64,000 bases of DNA. Origin: Saccharopolyspora erythraea NRRL 2338 (lineage in GTDB: Bacteria; Actinomycetota; Actinomycetes; Mycobacteriales; Pseudonocardiaceae). The notes beneath the pieces were generated by a model that was not told the DNA's origin, searched no databases, and saw nothing but the letters and a program-made list of their open reading frames with translations. Positions 28,195 through 36,200 of this stretch are shown here, in pieces (position 1 is the stretch's first letter; each line of letters begins with the position of its first letter). The translations under genes were made by a program, and so were the position numbers. The stretch is taken from contig NC_009142.1 of assembly GCF_000062885.1 (NCBI RefSeq), positions 7,615,584-7,679,583 on the forward strand. Direction: 5' to 3'.

Positions 28195-31100
28195 TCACCA
28201 AGCGGGGTAACGCCTGCTCCACGCCGGGTCGGTCGGCGGACCGGGGCTGAACTCGGCCAGCGCGTCCCGCGCCAGGGTGTGGATCACGTCGTGCAGTTCC
28301 AGCTTTTCAAGCCACTCCGGCGGAATGGCCTGGTTTCCGTAGATCGCCCCCGCAATGTTGCCGCACACGATGCCGGTGGAGTCGGAGTCCCCCGAGTGGT
28401 TCACCGACAAGAGGAGTGCGCTCGGCAGATCGCCGGTGGCCATGACGGCGTAGAGCCCGATCGCGAGCGCCTCCTCGCCGACCCAGCCCTCGCCGAGGGT
28501 CTGCTTCAGCTCCTCCGGCGACACCGGGCCCCTGGCGCCCAGGTCCACGGCCGCGTCCAGCGCGCGGAGCTGCTCTTCGTGCTCGGGCCAGCGGACCAGC
28601 AGATCCCGGGCGACGCGCACGCTGTCGGCCAGCGGCACGGAGCGGATCAGCTGGTGCACGACGACGGCGAGCACACCGGCGGAGAGGAACCCGCTGGGGT
28701 GGCTGTGGGTCAGGGCGGCGGTGTCGACGGCGGCCTTGAACACCTCGGCCGGGTCGTTGGACCACACAGCCACCGGAGCGGCGCGCATGACGCCGCCGCA
28801 GCCCTTGGAGTCGTTGATCCGGTGCCGCGGGGTGGCGTGCTGGTGCGTCTGCGCGAAGTTCGCCAGCGCCGACATGCAGGTGTTGCCCGGCGCCCGCGGG
28901 CTGAACAGCTCGCGGTTGGTGATCAGCCACCCGTCCGGCTGCGCCAGGTGCCGCGCGTAGGGGCCGGCCGCCCGCTCCCACGGCTGGTTCTGCGTGTGGT
29001 ACCAGCGCTGGTAGGCGTGCTGCACCTCGGGCACCGGATCGCTGTCGACCGGCTTGATCCGCCGCGCCACATGCGCCCGGATCAGCCCCTCCAGCGTGAA
29101 AAGCATCATCTGGGTGTCGTCGGAGATGTGCGCCAGCCCGTCCCGCAACACCGGCCCGGTCACCCCCGCCGGCCCGTGGTGCCGCCGGATCATCTCGATG
29201 TCGTTGAACTCGATCGCATATCCCAGCGCGTCCCCCATCGCCCCGGCGAGCATGCTCCCGAGGAACCGCTCGTGCGCGTTCGGCTCCGGGCGCGGTGGCT
29301 GCGGCTGCGGCTGCGGCTGCGGCGAGGGTGCACCGGCTTGCTGGGGCTGCGCTTCTCGCGCCGGCTCGGCACCTTCGCTTTCGGGTCCTGCGTCGAGTGC
29401 GTCGATCAGCGCTGCCCCGGGAAGCCGGACCTGGTGCGCCGTACCGGCGTCGAAGACCAGGTCGACCTCCTGGAGCAACGAGCGCAGGGATTCCGCCCTG
29501 ACCCGGACCGCGTTCTTCCCGATGTCCGGTACGTACTTGGCCGCCGAGGCGGCGATGGCCACTGGCCGATCTTCTCCGCTGGAGGTAGTCGTGGGCACGC
29601 TGCCGTCCTCGTCGACCACGAGCGCGAACTCGGTACGGGCGACCACGGATGCAAGTTCCGACTCCGACGCGTAGCCGGTGTACTTCAGGTGCAGTGCCCG
29701 CTCCAGAGGGGAAGCCGGCTCGGGAAAGCCGAGCGTGACCGGAGACGGCATGTACGTCGGGTTCGGCCGGTAGTCACCGGACAGCTCGCCGGACTCGTCG
29801 ACCCAGAACTGGCCGACGAACGCGTGCTCACCGAGCTCCGCCCCGGGCGAGGACCGGAACATCACGTCCGGGACCGGCAGCCACGACCCTGGGTGGCGTC
29901 GAGCCTCTTCGCGGAACTCGTCGGTGAGCTCCGGCAGGGAGTGCAGCACCGCTCGCTCCCCGATCAGCATCAGATCGTTCTGGTCGCCGGGCGTGGCGAT
30001 GTGCACGTTGCGTCCGCCGAGCAGCGGGAGCAGCTGGTAGCCGATCGCAACCCGCGTACCGGGCGCGAAGTCCGGCACGGCCTCCGCCCGGGTGCAGACC
30101 CAGATCTGCTCCTTCTCCTGGTCCTTGATGTGGAAGAACACCGGGTCCGACGATTCCGGCGAGGTGACCAGCAGCATCGGTGTCCGGAGGAACTCCTCGT
30201 ACACCCGCGACACCGGTGCTTCTTCGGCAGCGAAGTCCGCGATGGCCCGTTCGACCGCGTTCATGTTGACATCCGACGTCCCCACAGTGCTCTGCTCCGT
30301 TCCCCGCGTTGTCCGACCGGCGGTCTGTCCTCCTTCCCGTGGAGCACCCGCTCCGGTCGTCCGGTGCTTCGGGAGAACCGGATACCGGGCGAACCACTCA
30401 GGTGAGTTCGCCGGCATCGAGCCGAACTCCTCGGCAGCGTCCAGCCCCAGCCGAAGGACTTGCTCGCCGACGTCAAGACTTCCGACCAAGTCTTCTCCGA
30501 TGCGGCCTGGGCCCTCCTGAACGCCTTTGACGAAGCCGCAGATCGCACCGGCGCCGGCCACGTCGCCGTCCCAGTCGGTAGCCAGGGACAGAGCTTCCTG
30601 CCAGGATGACGAGGTCAGTGCCGCGAACACGCCGATCGCCAGCGCTCCCACGACCTCGCCGAAGCCGCCCAGTTCCGCCACCGCGTCCCGGTGGGTGGCG
30701 TTTCCCGCGCGGCAGCCGTCGCGCAGTTCCCGGACCCGGCGCAGGGCGCCCGCCACCAGAGAGCCTTCGGGAAGAGCCGCAACATGGCGCTCGGCCTCGC
30801 TCAGAGCGAGTTCGGGCGCATCGAACATCGATTCGCGCAGGAGCGTCGCCAACGCTGCAGCCGACACAGCCGACGGCGAGTCGCCGCCGCCCCGCAGCAC
30901 CATGCCAGTCACCAGGTCCGCGAGTGGCGCTTGGTCGCTTTCCGCGGGAGTGGCGCCCAGGCCGCCCCACCAGAACGACAGCGTGGCGTGCGATACCAGC
31001 GCGGAGGCACCACCCGGTGTGGATGCCGATGGTCCGTCAGCGGAACTCCGCGGCAACTCTCGCGCGAGCCAGCTGACGTTCCGGGCATCGAGAGGCGGCT

Positions 31101-31722
31101 CCGCACCATCTTCGAACGCCCGCCAGACGCTCAACGCATGCCCTATTTCCTCGGATACGGCGTCCACGCCACTACGGCGGAGACGCGCGTGCGCGCGGAG
31201 GAGCGCTTCGGCGAGGAAACAGCTCAGGCGGAAGGCCGCTGTAGTGCCGCTCAGGCCTTCCCCCGCCCATGTCCCTCCGCGAAGCCTTGTGGCACCGAAG
31301 GCATTCCCGACCGCCCCGCCGAGCAGCAGTCCGACCGCGTGGACTGGAATGCGCCGAGGCGTCGACCACGTCCGCTGGAAGACCGACGGCTGTTCCGGGC
31401 GAAGTGTCTTGGCCAGGCTGACCGCCGCGTTCGGCTGCCCCTCGCCCTGGTTCTCGAAGCGGTGCAAGAGCATGGCCTCGCCGAAGGTCTGCGCACGCAC
31501 GTCGTCGCGCCTGCGCCGCCATTCTGCGAGCGCTGCGCGTTCGTCGGCATCCAGCCGCTTGGCCCGCAGATCGGGTGCCGGATCCAAACGTGTCGCCGGA
31601 GCGGACACACGGCCTTCGAGGAGGATCGTCTGTGCTTCGGGCGTTCCCTGGATCGAGCGCCAGTGCGCCAGCACGGCCCGCTCGGTCGCGTCCAGGGGCA
31701 GCCGCGCCCTCGGCTCGTTCAT
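28195..31722 (-). CDS. ARH - SseB-like - ARH fusion protein
   Basis: A 1175-residue cytosolic protein. The N terminus carries two short helical repeats (ERAVLAHWRSIQG, ERAALAEWRRRRD). A degenerate ARH domain spans about 115-440: GGAVGNAFGA lacks the Asp of GDALG, the DDTQM motif is missing near residue 160, and WDGDVAGAGAICG is left at the C-terminal site. Residues about 487-790 contain two SseB-like modules (NAVERAIADFAAEEAPV opens the first, ERALHLKYTGYASESELA the second), known from type III secretion and as accessory proteins near T7SS genes. A complete ARH domain follows (about 815-1165) with SDDTQM (Asp868-Asp869) and GDSDST (Asp1112, Asp1114). It is 34 nt after the upstream ARH gene. 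Confidence 0.9.
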   Translation of the reverse strand: MNEPRARLPLDATERAVLAHWRSIQGTPEAQTILLEGRVSAPATRLDPAPDLRAKRLDADERAALAEWRRRRDDVRAQTFGEAMLLHRFENQGEGQPNAAVSLAKTLRPEQPSVFQRTWSTPRRIPVHAVGLLLGGAVGNAFGATRLRGGTWAGEGLSGTTAAFRLSCFLAEALLRAHARLRRSGVDAVSEEIGHALSVWRAFEDGAEPPLDARNVSWLARELPRSSADGPSASTPGGASALVSHATLSFWWGGLGATPAESDQAPLADLVTGMVLRGGGDSPSAVSAAALATLLRESMFDAPELALSEAERHVAALPEGSLVAGALRRVRELRDGCRAGNATHRDAVAELGGFGEVVGALAIGVFAALTSSSWQEALSLATDWDGDVAGAGAICGFVKGVQEGPGRIGEDLVGSLDVGEQVLRLGLDAAEEFGSMPANSPEWFARYPVLPKHRTTGAGAPREGGQTAGRTTRGTEQSTVGTSDVNMNAVERAIADFAAEEAPVSRVYEEFLRTPMLLVTSPESSDPVFFHIKDQEKEQIWVCTRAEAVPDFAPGTRVAIGYQLLPLLGGRNVHIATPGDQNDLMLIGERAVLHSLPELTDEFREEARRHPGSWLPVPDVMFRSSPGAELGEHAFVGQFWVDESGELSGDYRPNPTYMPSPVTLGFPEPASPLERALHLKYTGYASESELASVVARTEFALVVDEDGSVPTTTSSGEDRPVAIAASAAKYVPDIGKNAVRVRAESLRSLLQEVDLVFDAGTAHQVRLPGAALIDALDAGPESEGAEPAREAQPQQAGAPSPQPQPQPQPPRPEPNAHERFLGSMLAGAMGDALGYAIEFNDIEMIRRHHGPAGVTGPVLRDGLAHISDDTQMMLFTLEGLIRAHVARRIKPVDSDPVPEVQHAYQRWYHTQNQPWERAAGPYARHLAQPDGWLITNRELFSPRAPGNTCMSALANFAQTHQHATPRHRINDSKGCGGVMRAAPVAVWSNDPAEVFKAAVDTAALTHSHPSGFLSAGVLAVVVHQLIRSVPLADSVRVARDLLVRWPEHEEQLRALDAAVDLGARGPVSPEELKQTLGEGWVGEEALAIGLYAVMATGDLPSALLLSVNHSGDSDSTGIVCGNIAGAIYGNQAIPPEWLEKLELHDVIHTLARDALAEFSPGPPTDPAWSRRYPAW

Positions 31723-31756
31723 GACGAAAGTCCTGTCGTCGGACGGTGGCGGGTGT

Positions 31757-33172
31757 TCACAACGCCACCAGGTAGCGGCTCGTCCATTCCTCGGTATCCG
31801 GAGGCGCGGGCGTGCAGAACTCCTCGAGAACCTTGTCTACCAGGCTCTCCGCCGTGTACCTCAGCTCCAGGTCAGCGAGGAAACGGTCCGGGAGCGCGTC
31901 CCGCCCGAGCTTGAGCCCCATCAACGTGCCGCACACCGCCCCGGCGGTAGCGCTGTTGCCGGAGTGCCTGACCGCGGTGAGCACGGCGTCCTCGAAGCTG
32001 TGCGGGTGGGCCAGCGCGGATGCCACCGCGACGCCCAGCACGTCGGGCGCTCGGTGCGACGCACCGAAACGCTCGTCCAGCGTCTCCGGCGTGACGTTTC
32101 CGTTCCGCGCGAGCTCCACCGCGCGCTGCAGGGCGTCGCTGGTGGACTCGTGGCCCTGCCAACGGGAGAGCTGGTGCGAAGCAGCGTCCAGGGCCTCCTC
32201 GAACGGGCGCTCGTGCAGGAGGTGCTGGGCGAGTACCGCGAACACGCCTCCTGGTAGGTAGCCGTCGGGGTGGCCGTGCGTGATCAGCGAAGCCGTCGCG
32301 CCGAGCTTGAACGCGCGCTCCGGCACGTCGGTCCAGATGGCGACCATCGCGGCACGGCCCAGACCACCACAACCCTGCTCGTTGTTCAGCGGTGATGTGA
32401 ATGTGCTCAGGCCGCGCTCGGGCTGGTCCTCGGTCGAGCATGCGAAGCTCTGCAACGCCTGGAGATTGACCGCGTCCGTGGAGCGCAGCGCGTGCACCTC
32501 GGCAACATCGACCAACGTTCCGAAGTGCTTCACCGCGTTCTGCCGCATCGATGCGGGCAGCACAGCAGGCCACGGCGCGCCCTGCGTGCTCAGCCACTGC
32601 GCGAGTGCGATCTGCATCTCCAACCGCGGGTGCACCAGGTGCTCGTTCTCCGAACGCCGCAGCCGCACCCTGGCCATGATCATGCTCTCCAGCACGAACA
32701 GAGCCATCTGGCTGTCGTCGGTGATCCTGCCTGCCGGTATGTTCAGAACCGCCGGCGCGGTCCCGTCTTTTCGCCCGTAATCGGCAGGGATTCTCTCCAG
32801 CGACTCGAATTCCACTGGAGCGCCGAGCGCGTCACCGACCATGCCGCCGAGCACCGCGCCAGGTAGGTTCCTGGCGATCTCCGCGCAGCTGGCTGCCTCG
32901 TATCGCGGTACGACGCGGTGCCGGCCGAGAAACCCCGTCGTACCGCGTGGCGGCGGCGCGTTGTTGCGGACGAAGCTCTCACCGAGTGCTTTCCGCGCTA
33001 TGTCGTTGAAGACTTCGGTGGCCGCGGAGTTGGAACTGATCCCTTGCCGCCAGTGCATGCGCCACGCTTCGATGAACTGCACCTCGTCGGGCGTCAACTC
33101 GACGATTTCCACTTCCGCGCCACCGGCTCTCGTCGGCCTATCGGCACCGGTCGGCTCATTGGCAGACATCAT
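31757..33172 (-). CDS. Single-domain ADP-ribosylglycohydrolase with altered second metal motif
   Basis: A 471-residue protein immediately after the toxin gene, the usual immunity position. The ATG at 33172 has GAGGTG 8 nt upstream. The N terminus has one helical segment (DEVQFIEAWRMHWRQ) like those in the next gene. The ARH domain (about 110-455) has GGMVGDALGAPVEF and ITDDSQMALF with Asp152-Asp153. The C-terminal metal motif reads HSGNSATAG, Asn406 and Ala408 replacing the two Asp of GDSDS. Magnesium binding should be impaired, so it may bind ADP-ribosylated targets or the toxin rather than hydrolyse. No signal peptide is present. The 53-nt gap from the toxin suits one transcript. Confidence 0.88.
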   Translation of the reverse strand: MMSANEPTGADRPTRAGGAEVEIVELTPDEVQFIEAWRMHWRQGISSNSAATEVFNDIARKALGESFVRNNAPPPRGTTGFLGRHRVVPRYEAASCAEIARNLPGAVLGGMVGDALGAPVEFESLERIPADYGRKDGTAPAVLNIPAGRITDDSQMALFVLESMIMARVRLRRSENEHLVHPRLEMQIALAQWLSTQGAPWPAVLPASMRQNAVKHFGTLVDVAEVHALRSTDAVNLQALQSFACSTEDQPERGLSTFTSPLNNEQGCGGLGRAAMVAIWTDVPERAFKLGATASLITHGHPDGYLPGGVFAVLAQHLLHERPFEEALDAASHQLSRWQGHESTSDALQRAVELARNGNVTPETLDERFGASHRAPDVLGVAVASALAHPHSFEDAVLTAVRHSGNSATAGAVCGTLMGLKLGRDALPDRFLADLELRYTAESLVDKVLEEFCTPAPPDTEEWTSRYLVAL

Positions 33173-33225
33173 GCGTACCCCACCTCGGACGGAGACCAAA
33201 GCAATCCGGTCTTCATATCGCCGAC

Positions 33226-36200
33226 CTAACCCAACAACTGTTCGATTTTACTGGACCTGCGGGGCGCCGTGGATGTGCCGTGATCGGCGGTAGGGACAGC
33301 GGCCGCAGGGGAGATCCCAGGAGCAGCTGCCTGACCTACCTCTTCGAGCACGACGTTGACCTTCAGCCCGTTCTCCTCGTACCGCGCCACACGGAACTCC
33401 CCGTCACCGATTCGCAGCACTTCCCCCTCGCCGGGCAGCCGGGAAAGACTGGCTATGTTGACGTTCGTCCCGTTCCACACCTGCATGGTGACGAGGTAGT
33501 CCTCGCCTTCCCGGTGCCCGTCTGGCACATGCCTGCTTTCCACCTCGGTGCCACTCATGAACGCTTCCTCGCGCACTGTTGCGCCGGAATTTCCGTACTT
33601 CTCGCGGAATCCGGCCATGCTTTCCGGGGAAACCGAGATCTTTCTCTCCACTAGCTGAGTGGCAGGTACACCCATCGCCTCGTCGTTGGCTCTGATCTTG
33701 TTCAGCGCGGAAGTCAGAAGCCTGCGATAAGGCTCCATCTCTTCCCTGTCAGGCGTTCCTTCGCGCATCGACTTGTTCAGCGCGTAACAACTGCCGTGGT
33801 CGTAGGTGTAGGTCAGCAGGGCCGAGATCTCCTCGTCCGAGACCCCGCGCAGCCTGTCCGGATGGGCAACTCGGGCTCGGACGAGTTCGTCGGGGGCCGC
33901 CGGGACGAACAAATCCGGTCTTGCCGTGCAGAGCCGTTCGAAAGCGGCCGCGTCCTCAGCAGTGGCGACACGTGAGAGCTCACCCTCGCCACGCGGAACA
34001 GCGCCGTCCGCGCCGGCCACCTCTTCTGCCTTGGCCAGCTCCCGGAGGCGTTCCGCTTCGATCTCTTCGGCATCGACGTCGCCCAGACGCTCCAGCAGCG
34101 TTCGCCTTTCCGGCTCGGCTGTCGTGGTCGCGTCCGAGTGGGAGCCGTCGTCCAGTCGATCAGGAGCATCACCGGCGGAGGTGTCCCGAACACCGTCGGG
34201 GCCATCGGTGTCGGCGTCCTGTACCGCCCTCGACTGATCGGCGGCGTCTTCGGTGCCCCGTTCCGCATCCGAGCCTGATGGAGCATCCGTCTCCCCGTCA
34301 CGGTCCACACGCTGGGGTCCGCCCGGAGCGTGTTCCGTCGCGTCGAGGTTGGCGTCCTTGGGCGAGAGCGGCTGAGCATCCACCGCACCGTCCCGGTCGG
34401 GCTTCGTCCCGCTGACTCCAACCTTCGCGTCCTGCGCGGGAGCTTCATGACCAGCGGCGTCGGTGAAGCGGCGGACAGCCGGTGGCTCTTCGACGGGTCG
34501 GCCGACAGGTGCGGCATCCGGAGAGGCCGCCGGCGAAGGTCGAGGCACTCGCGGGTCGACAGGTTGTCGACCAGTCGGCGAATCGCCCGGATGGGGCTGA
34601 GTGCGCGGCGGAGCAGGCGCTTGGGGCGAGCTGGGAGCCGGCTGGGCGTCGGCTGGTTTCGGAGCTGGTTCTCGTGCTGGCGGGACGGCCGGCGGTTGCG
34701 GCGTCTGCGGAGCGCGCGGTGGTGCCCCGGCAGTCTGCCAACCGGGCTCGGGCGGCGCCTGGCTGCGAGGGGGCTGCGTTGATGGTGGGGTGTCGCCGGG
34801 CGGGCGCGTGTTGGAGTGCGGTCCGACCGCTGGAGCTGCGGCGCGCGGCGGGGCTGCGTTCGGCGCGGGCGTGCCCGTGGGCTGGTTCGGGCGCGAGGGA
34901 GCGGCAGGCGTGTGGCCGGGTGGTGCGGGCGAGGCGCCGGGCCCGGCTTGCGCGTTGCCTGCTGGTGCGGACGAAGTGCCGGGTGCCGCTGGGGCGTTGC
35001 CTGGTGCGGCCCCTGGGGCATTGCCGGGTGTAGCCGCTGGGGTGTTGCCGGGTGGGGCTGGCGGGTTGAACCACTCCCACCGGTTCGTTTGGGGGTGGAA
35101 ACGGCCCAGGTCGTGGTACTGGTTTCCGTCGAAGTGGACCGGGACCCAGCGGCCCGCGTCGTCGGTCCGGCCGTGGGCGATCCAGCGGCCGCGGTCGTCG
35201 AAATGGCCGTTGGGGACCAGGCGGCCGTTGGGCTCGACGTGGCCGGGGACCCAGCGGCCCTGGGCGTCGACCTGGCCGTGCGGGTGCCACCTGCCGTAGG
35301 CGTCGATGTGGGCGTGGGGCACGAAGTCGCCGGTCGGCGAGATGTGTCCGGGGATGTCGGTGCCGTAGGCGTCTTTTCGGGAGTGGAAGCCCGAGAAGCG
35401 CGGGCCGCCTGGGTGCTGGAACTCCTTCGGGGCCTGCGGGTGGTCGGGAGGGATACCGCGGCGGACGGCGTCTTGGGCTTGGGCGCCGTGTTTGACCCAT
35501 TGCGGGTCGTGGCCCGGTGGGAAGGGGCTGTCGTGGACGGCTTTGGTGCCGTCGGGGCTGTGGCTGACCCACTGGCCGGGATCGTCGAAGTGCGGTTGCG
35601 GCGCGCCGGAGGAGTCGACGTCGAAGGACGCCCTGTCCCCGCTGGCGTACATGTTGCCGTAGTTGTCGACCCACGCGTCGGTCTTGGGGGCCAGCACCTC
35701 GACGCCGAGTTCCTTCGAGAGCTGCTCGGCGAAGTTCGGGCTGCCGTCGGGTGTGTCGGAACCCGTCCGGCACGACAGCAACCGGATCGGCTCGCCCTGC
35801 TTGTAGCCGGGCGAAGCCCTGATGACCTCGGCTAGCTCCTTGGCGCTGAGGTCGTGACCGCCGAACTTCACGCCGGTCGGGCTGCCGTGCACCTCGACGG
35901 TGAACCGCTTCGGGTCCGGCATCGCGGTGCCGACCCGCTGCGCACGTACGTCGGGCACCGCGGTGTCGTACTTGCGGATCAGCGACAACCCGGCCTGGTT
36001 CAGCTGGATGTCGAAGCGGTCGTCGCCCAGCTTCGCCTTGAGGTCGTCGGGCAGCTTCGGCGGCCGGGTGTGCCCCAGGTGCCGGGCGTATTCGTGGTGC
36101 CACGGGTTGTCCGGCGGCTCCTCGGCCGCCATCGACTCCGTCGTGGAACGCTGCGGCGCCTCCGGCTCGGGCATCGGGGCCGGGGACTGGGGGGTGTCGG

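Noticed and set aside
24504-30405. Long plus-strand open frames antisense to the ARH genes
   Set aside because: Their composition is Arg/Gly/Val-rich, no ribosome sites are seen, and the minus-strand frames carry recognisable catalytic motifs.
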